Made by a program: the position numbers and the translations under genes. Positions 42,724 to 51,948 of a stretch of 64,000 nucleotides of DNA are shown one piece after another. How positions within the stretch are numbered: the stretch's first letter is position 1; each line of letters begins with the position of its first letter. The stretch lies in NCBI GenBank assembly GCA_017480345.1, contig JAFVAU010000022.1, positions 16,977-80,976 on the forward strand, read 5' to 3'. The DNA is from Bacteroidales bacterium. Its GTDB lineage: Bacteria; Bacteroidota; Bacteroidia; Bacteroidales; UBA932. The notes below the pieces were generated by a model. The model saw only the letters and a program-made list of their open reading frames with translations, was not told the DNA's origin and ran no database searches.

Positions 42724-43893
42724 CTAAATCAGCTCCAGTACCAGTTCTACGTCTCCCAGGCCCACCTGCTGGCCGTTGTATTTTTCTATGTAGGAGCGGG
42801 TGAGGTTGCCGCGCCAGACAATGTCGTCACGGGTTCTGAGGGGAATATCAATATCAAAGCCATAGCTCTTGGAATTGTACTTCACCGTGGCGCTGCATTT
42901 CCAGGACGTCTGGGTGCCGCCGTCGTCTTCCACAATCATGAGGGCGGCCGATGACAACTGCTGTGTCCACTCGGAAACCAGCACGGCATTGAAAGTCAAG
43001 TCCTGACCCACCTCCGCACGGCGCACCACCATGAGGAAATCCGTGATGGAGGGCTCGTACAGCCGAAGCTCCGCCTCCGTGGAAGCCGTAAAATCCTCCA
43101 CGGCACCTATTTTGACCCAGAACTCGCTGGCCCCGGCAAACCAGGAATCGAACTGACGCTTGGCCTTGAACGTGCGGAGGACCAGGGTCTTGATGTCGGT
43201 GTCGGCCTTGGAAACCACCAGGTCTCCCGCGCCCTGTCCCCAGGAAGGGTCTTCCCGGCGGAGCATCTCCAGCGTCTTGTACTCCGCATCCGAATTCCGG
43301 TTCACCACCCATACGGGCTGCTCCTGCGCCATCTCTTCCGTCACCAGCACCTTGGTCACCTTCCCGTCCGGGCCCAGCGAATAGCCCTCGTTGGAGCCCA
43401 CGTCCCCGCCGGGGTCGAAAGTAACCACCGGGAAAGAGTCCCCGTCCCAGGCCTCCGAGAAAGGCCAGTAAATCTGGACGTCGGAGCTCTCCAGGGCCTC
43501 CAGCCAGGCTTCCGGGTCTTCCAGGATGCCATCGGCCTTGGTGGAGAGGGCGGCCTCCCGGAGCAGTTCCCGAAGGGGGCGGCGATAGCCGTCGGCCTTG
43601 GTGGAAGCCTTGTCTCCAACTCCGGCTCCCGGCTCTGAAAAGAGCTCTTGCATACGGTATTCCTCATCATAGCCGTTGGTGGCCGATGCCCGCGCCGCAT
43701 CATAGACCTCTTCCAACTGCTCGCTCTCGAGGGGAAGGACAGAGAGCAGGCGGGCCACATCTTCCAGCAGGACGGCGGGCTGGGAGGAAGAATCCTCTTC
43801 CTCTACGGGGGTAACGATCACTTTCTCGCAGCCGCCCAGGAGCCCTGCCATGGCAAGAGCGGCCATCCCAAAAAAGAAAAACTTGTTCTTCAT
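42724..43893 (-). CDS. Lineage-specific lipoprotein, unknown function
   Basis: A 389-residue lipoprotein (signal MKNKFFFFGMAALAMAGLLG, Cys22). Short phrases recur (ASTKADG, LSTKADG, VVSKADTD), spaced through the first two thirds; such STKAD phrases also occur near the C-terminus of the S41 lipoprotein at 57631. The C-terminal half is beta-rich (LYEPSITDFLMVVRRAEVGQ; VKYNSKSYGFDIDIPL). I do not recognise a family. A possible promoter box GTACTTTG lies about 40 bases upstream. Confidence 0.7.
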   Translation of the reverse strand: MKNKFFFFGMAALAMAGLLGGCEKVIVTPVEEEDSSSQPAVLLEDVARLLSVLPLESEQLEEVYDAARASATNGYDEEYRMQELFSEPGAGVGDKASTKADGYRRPLRELLREAALSTKADGILEDPEAWLEALESSDVQIYWPFSEAWDGDSFPVVTFDPGGDVGSNEGYSLGPDGKVTKVLVTEEMAQEQPVWVVNRNSDAEYKTLEMLRREDPSWGQGAGDLVVSKADTDIKTLVLRTFKAKRQFDSWFAGASEFWVKIGAVEDFTASTEAELRLYEPSITDFLMVVRRAEVGQDLTFNAVLVSEWTQQLSSAALMIVEDDGGTQTSWKCSATVKYNSKSYGFDIDIPLRTRDDIVWRGNLTRSYIEKYNGQQVGLGDVELVLELI

Positions 43894-43945
43894 TTTGCAT
43901 TGCCCGGAATTTGGCTCCGGTTCCTTTCTGCAAAGTACCGAATAC

Positions 43946-43976
43946 TTATCCGTGTAAAAAAGTGTTACACGGATAA
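43946..43976. terminator. Perfect 12-bp hairpin downstream of prmC
   Basis: TTATCCGTGTAA (43946-43957) and TTACACGGATAA (43965-43976) with a 7-nt loop, 24 bases beyond the prmC stop and upstream of the next gene's promoter. There is no long T-run, so it could also be an operator. Confidence 0.5.
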
Positions 43977-44000
43977 AATTAAAATATGCATCAGAAGGTA

Positions 44001-44873
44001 TTAGAAGGCCGATTTCCGGAAGCCAACAAAGCGATCTTTGTCAAAAAAATCCTTCATTTGGCGCACAGGGGAAAATCCGGCGGAGGCAAAAAGCTCCGCA
44101 GTGGGAGCTCCCAGGGTCTCGTTGATCTCCACCAGGCCCGTTCCTCCGGGGACGAGCAACCGGCTGCTCCAGGCCGCCACGGCCCGGTAGAAAAGCAGGG
44201 GGTCCGAATCCGGGACAAAGAGGGCCAGCGATGGCTCATAGTCCAGCACGTTGGGCCGCATCCAGACCTTCTCCCTTTCCAGGATATAGGGCGGATTGGA
44301 CACAACCAGATCAAAGGGGCCGAAGGAAAAAGGCTGCTCCGGAGCCAGGACATCGGCCTGTACAAAGACGGGGGCCTGAGCGCCAGCCTCCAAGGGGAAT
44401 TCCTGGCCACGGGCCACCTGAAGGGCTTCCTGCGAGATGTCCGCCCCCACGACGGAAGTTCCGGGCACTTCCAGGGCCAGGGACCAGGCAATGCAGCCGG
44501 AGCCCGTGCAGAGGTCCAGCACCCGCGCCCCGCGGGGCAGGCCCCGAAGGATTTCTACCGCAGCCGTAACCAGCTGCTCCGTCTCCGGCCGGGGGATGAG
44601 GACGGCGGGGGATACGCGGAAACGTCGGCCCAAAAAATCGGAAAAGCCCAGGACATACTGGACAGGCTCTCCCTTTTTCAGGCGCTCAAGGGCATCCCAA
44701 AGGGACGGCAGGCGACCAGCAGGAATCTCGTAGGACGGCTCCAGGATGGGAGTATGGCGCTGCACGCCCAGCTGCGCCTCGCAGAGCATCAGAAGCAGCG
44801 AGCGCGCCTCTCTGACGGGGTACAGCGGTTCCAAGGCAGCCGTCCCCTCTTTCAGGAAAGCCGTCAGGAGCAT
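44001..44873 (-). CDS. prmC: Release factor glutamine methyltransferase PrmC
   Basis: A 290-residue SAM-dependent enzyme methylating the GGQ glutamine of RF1/RF2. The catalytic NPPY motif is in LVVSNPPYILEREKVWMRP; SAM binding is in RVLDLCTGSGCIAWSLALEV and IPRPETEQLVTAA. It starts six bases after ddl in the minus-strand envelope operon. Confidence 0.93.
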   Translation of the reverse strand: MLLTAFLKEGTAALEPLYPVREARSLLLMLCEAQLGVQRHTPILEPSYEIPAGRLPSLWDALERLKKGEPVQYVLGFSDFLGRRFRVSPAVLIPRPETEQLVTAAVEILRGLPRGARVLDLCTGSGCIAWSLALEVPGTSVVGADISQEALQVARGQEFPLEAGAQAPVFVQADVLAPEQPFSFGPFDLVVSNPPYILEREKVWMRPNVLDYEPSLALFVPDSDPLLFYRAVAAWSSRLLVPGGTGLVEINETLGAPTAELFASAGFSPVRQMKDFFDKDRFVGFRKSAF

Positions 44874-44879
44874 CTTACT

Positions 44880-45899
44880 CTACGAATTTTCGATGATGGT
44901 GGTGAGGAAGTCCGTGATGGACTGGCCGGAAGTGCGGATCATCTTGGGCACCAGCGAGGCGTTGGTCATGCCCGGGATAATGTTCGCTTCCAGGAAGTAC
45001 AGGCCGTCTTCGGCAGACAGGTAATCCATTCTCACCAGGCCCTTGCAGCCCAGGTAACGGTATATCCGTTTGCTGGTCTCCTGCACCAGGGAGGTGAGCT
45101 CCCCGGACACGGGAGCCGGGCAGATTTCCTGGCTGAGGCCGTTGTACTTGGCATCGTAGTCGAACCAGCCAGTCTGGGACACAATCTCGATGATGGGGAG
45201 GGCCTTAATCTCCTTTCCGTCCCGATACACGCCGCAGGTGAGCTCATGCTGCGACTTGACGGCTTTCTCCACAATCACCAGCTCGCCTTCCGTGAAAGCG
45301 AAACGGATGGCGGCCGGCAGGTCTTCCGCCTTCTCCACCTTGGTGATGCCGAAGCTGGAGCCGCCGCGGGTGGGCTTCACAAAGAGGGGAAGACCCAACT
45401 TTTCAATGGTGGCCGATGAAAAGGCGTCGATGTCGTCTCCAATGTGGATGACGGCGTCCGGAGCCATCTTCACAAGATTCTGCCCGCGGAGGTAGCTCTT
45501 GCAGGCATATTTGTCGAAGGCCACCGTGGTCACGAAAGCGCTGCAGGTGGAATGGGGGATGCCCAGCATCTCGAAATAGCCTTGCAGCAGGCCCGTCTCT
45601 CCGGGGGCGCCGTGCTGCATGATATAGGCAAAGTCAAACTTGATCTTCTCTCCCAGGACGATGACGGAGAAGTCCGACTTGTCCACCACCGGCCGGGCTC
45701 CTTCCGGGAACGCCTGCCGCATGGAATTGGCCTTTCTCATGGCCACCAGATGCCACTGGCCGAAGCGCGCAAACACCTCATATACATCATACTGGAACTC
45801 GTCTATGCGGGAGGCGGTGAATTCTCCGCTCCGGCAAGAGACTTCCCACTCGGAAGAGTCGCTTCCGTAAATGACGGCTATCGATTGATACTTTGCCAT
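44880..45899 (-). CDS. ddl: D-alanine--D-alanine ligase
   Basis: A 339-residue ATP-grasp ligase making the D-Ala-D-Ala dipeptide of peptidoglycan. Signatures: FAYIMQHGAPGETGLLQGYF, PLFVKPTRGGSSFGITKVE, and the metal/phosphate site YFLEANIIPGMTNASLVPKM. The usual HGxxGEdG reads HGAPGETG, as in other Bacteroidota. Its ATG overlaps the stop of the upstream PBP gene by one base (TAATG). Confidence 0.94.
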   Translation of the reverse strand: MAKYQSIAVIYGSDSSEWEVSCRSGEFTASRIDEFQYDVYEVFARFGQWHLVAMRKANSMRQAFPEGARPVVDKSDFSVIVLGEKIKFDFAYIMQHGAPGETGLLQGYFEMLGIPHSTCSAFVTTVAFDKYACKSYLRGQNLVKMAPDAVIHIGDDIDAFSSATIEKLGLPLFVKPTRGGSSFGITKVEKAEDLPAAIRFAFTEGELVIVEKAVKSQHELTCGVYRDGKEIKALPIIEIVSQTGWFDYDAKYNGLSQEICPAPVSGELTSLVQETSKRIYRYLGCKGLVRMDYLSAEDGLYFLEANIIPGMTNASLVPKMIRTSGQSITDFLTTIIENS

Positions 45900-48223
45900 T
45901 ATTCGAAATAATAGTTTTCCAAATCCGTTATCTCCGGCGTCACATTCTCACCGGCAGTATTGCAATAAGAGCCCTTGAGGGCATCCGGGAACACGTCCCC
46001 CTCCGAAACACCCAGCGTACCGTCCTTGAGCACTTTCTGCATCCAGAGGCCCCAGATGGGAAGGGCCATGTTGGCACCCTGTCCCAGGTTGGTGCTGGTG
46101 AAGTGGACATAGCGGTCTTCCGCTCCCACCCATACACCGGCGGTGATGGAGGGCGTATAGCCTATGAACCAGCCGTCGGAGTTGTCGTTGGTGGTGCCCG
46201 TCTTGCCGGCTATCTCTCCCTTGAGCCCGTAGCGGAAACGCAGGCGCGCACCGGTGCCTCCGGCATCCACCACTGCGCGCATCATCTGAATCATGGCGCC
46301 GGTGGCCCGCTGCGAGAGGGCTTCCCGCTTGCGGTCGCTGAACTGGCTGAGCACATTCCCGTCGCTGTCCTCGATGCGGGTGACAAAGATGGGAGAGGTA
46401 TAGGTTCCGCCCGAAGGGTAGGTGTTGTAGGCGGTAACCATGTCGTAGACGGAAAGGTCTGCCGATCCCACGCAGAGCGACGCCACCGGGTCCACGAAGC
46501 CGGTAATGCCCATCTTCCGCATCATGGAAACCATGGACGGGGCGCCCAATTCCTTCATCAGATAGGCCGATACGGAGTTGGAGCTGTGGGCCAGGCCCCA
46601 AGTAAGGTCTACCATGGTGCCGTCGGCATGGGTATCCTGGGGAGACCAGGTTTCTCCGTCGTTATTCACCACAATGACCACGGGGGCGTTGAGCACAGGG
46701 TCGCAGGGAGTCATGCCGGACTCCATGGCCTCCGTATAGATGAAGGGCTTGATGGTGGAACCCACCTGACGCTTGCCCTGGCGGACATTGTCATACTTGA
46801 AGTAGCGGTAGTCCGGACCTCCCACATAGGCCCTTACGTGCCCCGTTCCCGGCTGGATGGCCATGAAGGCCGCCCGGAAGAAGGACTTGTAGTAGCGGAT
46901 GGAATCGTCCGGAGTGAGGGTGGTGTCCCGGTAGCCGGGCTTCTCCCAGGTAAACACGCGCATCCTCACCGGCTTGGAGAAGGAGGCCTCTATCTCCGCC
47001 TCCGAGTGGCCGGAGGCTCTCATCATGCGGGTGCGGTCGCTCCAGCGGCGGGCCTGCTTCATGGTGGTTTCTATGACGGACTTGTCCGTGTCTGTAGTGA
47101 AGGGAGGGTTGCGGCGGTTCTTGAGTTCCTTCCAGAAAGCGGGCTGGAGGTCTTTTCCCAGATGCTCTGCGATGGCTTCCTCCGCATAACGCTGCATCTT
47201 GTAATTGATGGTGGTGTAGATGCGCAGGCCGTCCACCTCCAGGTCGTAGGGGCTTCCGTCGCTCTTGTAGTTCTTGTTGAGCCAGCCGTACAGGGGGTCA
47301 TCGGCCCAAAGGGTGGAATCTGCCTGATAATCCTCCGGATAAAGGTAGGAGGAACGCTTGGGCTTGGAGGCGTTCATGGTGCGGCGGAGCATGTCCCGGA
47401 AGTACGGTCCCACACCGGTGGTACGGTCTCCCTGACGCACTTGCAGCACGATGGGAAGGGCCTGCAGGGAGTCCCGCTGGGCCTTGGTGAGGTATTTCAT
47501 GGAGCACATGCGGTCCAGCACCAGGTTGCGGCGGCGCAGGGCGTTCTCCGGATTGATGGCGGGGTTGTAACGGGTGGGCTTGTTCACCATGCCCACCAGC
47601 ACGGCGCTCTCTTCCGTAAGGAGGTCTGCGGGCTGTTTCCCGAAGAACTGGAAGGCGGCGCTGGAAATGCCGTAGGAGTTGGAACCGAAGAAGATGGCGT
47701 TGAGGTACATGTCCACAATCTCTTCCTTGGTGTAGTTTTTCTCCAGCTTGATGGCGGTGATCCACTCTTTGAGCTTGATCCAGACCATCTTCACCTTGCC
47801 CACACGCTCTCCGCGGGGGTAGAGGGTCTTGGCCAGCTGCTGGGTGATGGTGGAACCGCCGCCCTGGGACGAATCCCGGGACAGGAGGGTTTTGAAAAGC
47901 ACGCGGCCCAGGGACTGGATGTCCACGCCGGAGTGCTTGTAGAAGCGCTTGTCTTCCGTGGCCACGGTGGCCTGCACCAGGGAAGGCGCCAGGTCTTCAT
48001 AGGCTACGAAGGTGCGGTTCTCTATATGATAAGTGGTGAGGATTTCCCCCTCCTGGGCAATCACCTGGGTGGCCAGCTTGGTGTCCGGGTTTTCCAGCTG
48101 CTCGATGGAGGGGATATCCGCAAAGGCCCAAACGATACAAAGCAGGAGCAGGAGAGCCGCGAAGGGAGCGGTCAGAAGAATCCAGTACCACTTGATGATT
48201 TTTGTCTTCTTTTCGTCTGTCAT
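45899..48223 (-). CDS. Bifunctional penicillin-binding protein 1A
   Basis: A 774-residue class A PBP with an N-terminal membrane anchor (about 12-32). The glycosyltransferase domain has ATVATEDKRFYKHSGVDIQS and QGGGSTITQQLAKTLYPRG. The transpeptidase domain has the active-site Ser in GSTIKPFIYTEAM, the second motif in HSSNSVSAYL and KTG in AGKTGTTNDNSDGWF. It polymerises and cross-links peptidoglycan. It leads the PBP-ddl-prmC operon, an understandable envelope grouping. Confidence 0.93.
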   Translation of the reverse strand: MTDEKKTKIIKWYWILLTAPFAALLLLLCIVWAFADIPSIEQLENPDTKLATQVIAQEGEILTTYHIENRTFVAYEDLAPSLVQATVATEDKRFYKHSGVDIQSLGRVLFKTLLSRDSSQGGGSTITQQLAKTLYPRGERVGKVKMVWIKLKEWITAIKLEKNYTKEEIVDMYLNAIFFGSNSYGISSAAFQFFGKQPADLLTEESAVLVGMVNKPTRYNPAINPENALRRRNLVLDRMCSMKYLTKAQRDSLQALPIVLQVRQGDRTTGVGPYFRDMLRRTMNASKPKRSSYLYPEDYQADSTLWADDPLYGWLNKNYKSDGSPYDLEVDGLRIYTTINYKMQRYAEEAIAEHLGKDLQPAFWKELKNRRNPPFTTDTDKSVIETTMKQARRWSDRTRMMRASGHSEAEIEASFSKPVRMRVFTWEKPGYRDTTLTPDDSIRYYKSFFRAAFMAIQPGTGHVRAYVGGPDYRYFKYDNVRQGKRQVGSTIKPFIYTEAMESGMTPCDPVLNAPVVIVVNNDGETWSPQDTHADGTMVDLTWGLAHSSNSVSAYLMKELGAPSMVSMMRKMGITGFVDPVASLCVGSADLSVYDMVTAYNTYPSGGTYTSPIFVTRIEDSDGNVLSQFSDRKREALSQRATGAMIQMMRAVVDAGGTGARLRFRYGLKGEIAGKTGTTNDNSDGWFIGYTPSITAGVWVGAEDRYVHFTSTNLGQGANMALPIWGLWMQKVLKDGTLGVSEGDVFPDALKGSYCNTAGENVTPEITDLENYYFE

Positions 48224-48246
48224 TCGGTCAAAATTTCTTCTACGCG

Positions 48247-48287
48247 CAAGACCTTAGGTCTTGGCCAAAATTCAATTTACAAAATTA
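48247..48287 (-). promoter_or_regulatory. PBP operon promoter with downstream palindrome
   Basis: TAATTTTG on the minus strand (48287-48280) is the -7 box. Just downstream, within the leader, CAAGACC and GGTCTTG (48247-48263) form a 7-bp palindrome with a 3-nt centre, a possible operator. Confidence 0.45.
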
Positions 48288-48345
48288 GTGAGAAAATTTG
48301 GATAATTCCCGCAATTCTGCTTTACTTTGCAGAAAATTTGATTTT

Positions 48346-50649
48346 ATGGCGGGTTCGAATTTAGTCATTGTTGAGTCTCCCGGAAAGGTAAAGACCATCC
48401 AGCAGTATTTAGGGAAAGATTATCTGGTGAAGGCCTCCATCGGCCACATCCGGGACTTGGAAGAGCATAAGCTGGGCGTGGATGTGGAAAACGGCTTCCA
48501 GCCGGAGTACGTGGTGCCCGCCGACAAGAAGAAAGTGGTGGCGGAGCTCACCAAGCTGGCCAGGGAGGCCGATACGGTCTGGCTGGCCTCCGATGAGGAC
48601 CGGGAGGGGGAAGCCATCTCCTGGCATCTGCTGGAAACACTCAAGCTGCCGGCCGGGAAAACCCGCCGCATCGTCTTCCACGAAATCACCAAGAGCGCCA
48701 TCCTGGAGGCCATCGAGCACCCCCGGGGCATCGACATGAACCTGGTGAACGCCCAACAGGCCCGCCGCGTGCTGGACCGTCTGGTGGGTTTTGAACTCTC
48801 CCCCATCCTGTGGCGCAAGATCCAGCCCAAGCTCAGCGCCGGCCGCGTGCAGAGCGTGGCCCTTCGCCTGATTGTGGACCGCGAGAAGGAAATCATGGCC
48901 TTTGAGCCGGCACCCTATTACCGGGTAGAGGCCCTCTTCCGTCCGGAAGGGGTGGATACCGCCGTCAAGGCAACCCTGGACACGCGTTTCTCCTCCGAGG
49001 AGGAAGCCCGGAAGTTCCTGGAAGACAGCATCGGAGCCGGCTACAGCATTGCATCGGCCGAAAAGAAAGAAGGCGTGAGGGTGCCGTCGGCCCCCTTCAC
49101 CACCTCCACCCTGCAGCAGGAAGCCGCCCGGAAGCTCCACTTCCCCGTTTCCACCACCATGCGGGTGGCCCAGACCCTCTACGAAAGGGGTCTTATCACC
49201 TACATGAGAACAGACTCCACCAACCTGTCCGGCCTGGCCCTGGCCACCGCCAAACAGTATATCGTGGAGAATTTTGGAGAAGCGTATCTCCATACCCGCC
49301 AGTACCGCACCAAGTCCAAGGGCGCCCAGGAGGCCCACGAAGCCATCCGTCCCACCTACATCTCCAACGCGGAAATTGAGGGGACGCCCCAGGAAAAGAA
49401 ACTCTACGAGCTCATCTGGAAGCGCACCGTAGCCTCCCAGATGGCCGAAAGCCGCGTGATGAACACCACCCTCAAGGTGGCTTCCGACAAGCGGCCGGAG
49501 CTCTACGGCATCCAGTCGGTGGAAATCCTCTTCGACGGCTTCATGAAGGTGTACCTGGAAGGCCGCGACGAAGAGCCGGAGGCCGATGAGCAGGTGGTGC
49601 TGCCCGCCCTCAGGAAGGGAGACCGCATGTACGAGGAAGGCGTGAGCGCGCTCTGCAAATTCACCGCGCCCCCCTTCCGTTATTCCGAAGCCACGCTGGT
49701 GAAGAAGCTGGAAGAGCTGGGAATCGGCCGGCCTTCCACCTATGCCGCCACGGTGGACACCCTCACCCGCGGACGCGGCTATGCCGTCAAGGGAGACAAG
49801 GAGGGAAAGAGTTTCAAGGTGAGCAACTTGAGCCTCAAGAACGGTGTCATCAAAAGCAGCCAGAAGACGGAGGTGGTGGGGGCCGAGAAAGGCAAGCTCC
49901 TGCCTCAGGAGATAGGCCTCATCGTGACGGACTATCTGGTCAAGAATTTTGCCGATATCCTGGATTACGACTTCACCGCCAACGTAGAGGCCGACTTTGA
50001 TCAGGTGGCCGAAGGAAAGAAGGAGTGGAACCAGGTCATCGCCTCCTTCTACTCCCCCTTCCACCACCAGGTGGACGAGGTCCTGCAAGACCGGAACTAC
50101 ACCAAGGTTACCCGCGAACTGGGCACGGCGCCCGACGGGGACAAGGTGATAGCCGCTTTCGGAAAATTCGGCCCTTATGTCCAGAAGGGAGAAGGGGAAC
50201 GGCGCCAGAGCGCCTCGCTGGCAAAAGGCCAGCTCATCGAGACGCTCACGCTCCAGGATGCCTTGAAACTCCTGGAACTGCCCCGCGTGGTGGGACAGCT
50301 GGAAGGCGTGGACGTGGTGGCCACCCGCGGCCGCTTCGGCCCCTATCTCAAGTACGGGGATAAAAATGTGAAACTTCCTCGCGGAAAAGACCCGCTCCGC
50401 ATTACGCTGGAGGAATGTGAAACCCTCATTAAAGAGTCTTCTGAGGCCAAACCGGCCCAGACCACGATTGCCGAATTCGGGGACATCAAAGTGCTTGAAG
50501 GGCGCTATGGACCATACATTAAGCAGGGTGCTTCCAACTTCAAAATTCCCAAAGGGACAGACCCTCAGAAATTGACAGAGGCTGATTGTCAGGCGATTAT
50601 TGCGCAGGGGGCTCCCACAAAAAAATCTTACGCAAGGCGTAAAAAATAA
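48346..50649 (+). CDS. topA: DNA topoisomerase I
   Basis: A 767-residue type IA topoisomerase. The start at 48346 (MAGSNLVIVESPGKVKTIQ) matches the family; an in-frame ATG at 48298 precedes the TTACTTTG-like promoter box (near 48322-48329). The Toprim domain has VESPGK and ASDEDREGEAIS. The active-site Tyr is in GLITYMRTDSTNLSG. Instead of zinc fingers the C-terminus has three FGKFGPYV-type repeats (AAFGKFGPYVQKG; TRGRFGPYLKYGD; LEGRYGPYIKQGA). It relaxes negative supercoils. Confidence 0.96.
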   Translation: MAGSNLVIVESPGKVKTIQQYLGKDYLVKASIGHIRDLEEHKLGVDVENGFQPEYVVPADKKKVVAELTKLAREADTVWLASDEDREGEAISWHLLETLKLPAGKTRRIVFHEITKSAILEAIEHPRGIDMNLVNAQQARRVLDRLVGFELSPILWRKIQPKLSAGRVQSVALRLIVDREKEIMAFEPAPYYRVEALFRPEGVDTAVKATLDTRFSSEEEARKFLEDSIGAGYSIASAEKKEGVRVPSAPFTTSTLQQEAARKLHFPVSTTMRVAQTLYERGLITYMRTDSTNLSGLALATAKQYIVENFGEAYLHTRQYRTKSKGAQEAHEAIRPTYISNAEIEGTPQEKKLYELIWKRTVASQMAESRVMNTTLKVASDKRPELYGIQSVEILFDGFMKVYLEGRDEEPEADEQVVLPALRKGDRMYEEGVSALCKFTAPPFRYSEATLVKKLEELGIGRPSTYAATVDTLTRGRGYAVKGDKEGKSFKVSNLSLKNGVIKSSQKTEVVGAEKGKLLPQEIGLIVTDYLVKNFADILDYDFTANVEADFDQVAEGKKEWNQVIASFYSPFHHQVDEVLQDRNYTKVTRELGTAPDGDKVIAAFGKFGPYVQKGEGERRQSASLAKGQLIETLTLQDALKLLELPRVVGQLEGVDVVATRGRFGPYLKYGDKNVKLPRGKDPLRITLEECETLIKESSEAKPAQTTIAEFGDIKVLEGRYGPYIKQGASNFKIPKGTDPQKLTEADCQAIIAQGAPTKKSYARRKK

Positions 50650-50695
50650 GAATTTTTGCGTAAATTTGCCGCGGTTAGTTTAAAACTGTAAGCAA

Positions 50696-51190
50696 ATGGC
50701 CAGTTATCACATTGACGAGATAGACCAGAAAATCCTGTCTTTCCTCGTAAAGAACGCCCGCATGCCCTTCCTGGAGATTGCCCGCGAGTGCGGCGTTTCC
50801 GGCGCAGCCATCCATCAGCGCTTCAAAAGGCTGGAAGCGAACGGCGTCATCACCGGTTCCCGGCTCCAGGTCAAGCCCCAGGCCCTGGGCCTGAATGTTT
50901 GCGCTTACGTGAGCATCTCCCTTTCGGAATCCACCAAGTATCCGGAAGTCATCGCCAATCTGAAAAAGATTCCCGAAATTGTGGAGTGTCATTTCGTAAC
51001 CGGCAAATACGCCATCCTGGCCAAACTCTACTGCCTGGACAACGACCACCTGATGGAAGTGCTTCTGAACACCATCCAGAAGATTCCCTACATCCAGTCT
51101 ACGGACACCATGATTTCCCTGGACGAACCCATCGAGCGCCAAGTGTGGGTGAAAGATTTCAAGTCTACTTCCTACTCCGGGAGAGACTGA
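50696..51190 (+). CDS. Lrp/AsnC-family transcriptional regulator
   Basis: A 164-residue protein: N-terminal HTH (IDEIDQKILSFLVKNARMPF, SGAAIHQRFKRLEANGVITG) and a C-terminal ligand-binding RAM domain (AYVSISLSESTKYPEVIANL, VECHFVTGKYAILAKLYC). Promoter box TAAATTTG lies at 50661-50668. It probably senses an amino acid. Its end overlaps the convergent ispD by 26 bases. Confidence 0.92.
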   Translation: MASYHIDEIDQKILSFLVKNARMPFLEIARECGVSGAAIHQRFKRLEANGVITGSRLQVKPQALGLNVCAYVSISLSESTKYPEVIANLKKIPEIVECHFVTGKYAILAKLYCLDNDHLMEVLLNTIQKIPYIQSTDTMISLDEPIERQVWVKDFKSTSYSGRD

Positions 51191-51872
51191 AAACAGCCTC
51201 GGCCAGAATCAAGTCTTCCGGCGTGGTAATTTTGATATTGAGCCTCTCGCCTTCCACGAAGGTGAGAGGTATTCCGTATTTCCGGGCCACGGAAGCGTCG
51301 TCCGTAAAAAGGGTGTCAAAACCCTGGGTATAGGCCTTCTTGAGCAGTTCGCTGTAGAAAATCTGCGGCGTCTGGGCTCCGTAGATGCGGCTGCGGTCCA
51401 CCTCCTCCGGTGCAGGGGAAAGGGTGCCGTCGGCCCTTTTTTCCAACACCTTCAGGGTGTCCGTGACCGGCATCACCGGCACCACGGCAGGATGTGCCTG
51501 CGCCAAATTGAACAGTTCGCGTATCCTTTGGGCCGACAGGAAGGGACGCACGCCGTCATGAACCGCCACGATGGCGCCGTCAGGGACGTGCTCCAAGGCG
51601 TTTTGGACGGAATGGAAACGCGTGAAACCGCCCGCCACCAGATGTTGCGGACAATGGAAACTTTCCCTCACGCAGTAGTCCCTCCAAGTCCCTATGTGGG
51701 AAGAAGGAAGCACCGTTATCACCTGCACATCCGGGCAGGCTTCCAGGAAACGCTCTATGGTAAGGCGCAGGATAGGCTTCCCCTGGACTTCCAGGAACTG
51801 TTTGGGAAGGGCGCCGCCCATCCGGGTTCCGCTGCCCCCTGCCGTAACCACCAGATATTTTTTTCTGTCCAT
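51165..51872 (-). CDS. ispD: 2-C-methyl-D-erythritol 4-phosphate cytidylyltransferase
   Basis: A 235-residue MEP-pathway enzyme transferring CMP to methylerythritol phosphate for isoprenoid synthesis. The start at 51872 (MDRKKYLVVTAGGSGTRMGG) is set by the family N-terminus; the longer frame would run into the mreB promoter region. Other marks: PKQFLEVQGKPIL, VAVHDGVRPFLSAQRI, and TLFTDDASVARKYGIPL with NIKITTPEDL. It is divergent from mreB. Confidence 0.94.
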   Translation of the reverse strand: MDRKKYLVVTAGGSGTRMGGALPKQFLEVQGKPILRLTIERFLEACPDVQVITVLPSSHIGTWRDYCVRESFHCPQHLVAGGFTRFHSVQNALEHVPDGAIVAVHDGVRPFLSAQRIRELFNLAQAHPAVVPVMPVTDTLKVLEKRADGTLSPAPEEVDRSRIYGAQTPQIFYSELLKKAYTQGFDTLFTDDASVARKYGIPLTFVEGERLNIKITTPEDLILAEAVFSLSRSRK

Positions 51873-51907
51873 CGCAAAAACTTTACGCGAATATAAGGAT
51901 TTTTTCG

Positions 51908-51915
51908 TAACTTTG
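51908..51915 (+). promoter_or_regulatory. -7 box of the mreBCD-PBP2-rodA operon
   Basis: TAACTTTG fits TAnnTTTG and lies 33 bases before the mreB start codon. No internal promoter is obvious in the following 7 kb, where genes touch or overlap. Confidence 0.55.
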
Positions 51916-51948
51916 GAGAATAATTGCCAGAAACAGAAATTTACAAAT

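Noticed and set aside
45893-48364. 823-codon plus-strand frame opposite the PBP gene
   Set aside because: Shadow of an intact PBP1A with all catalytic motifs; no plausible start or family.
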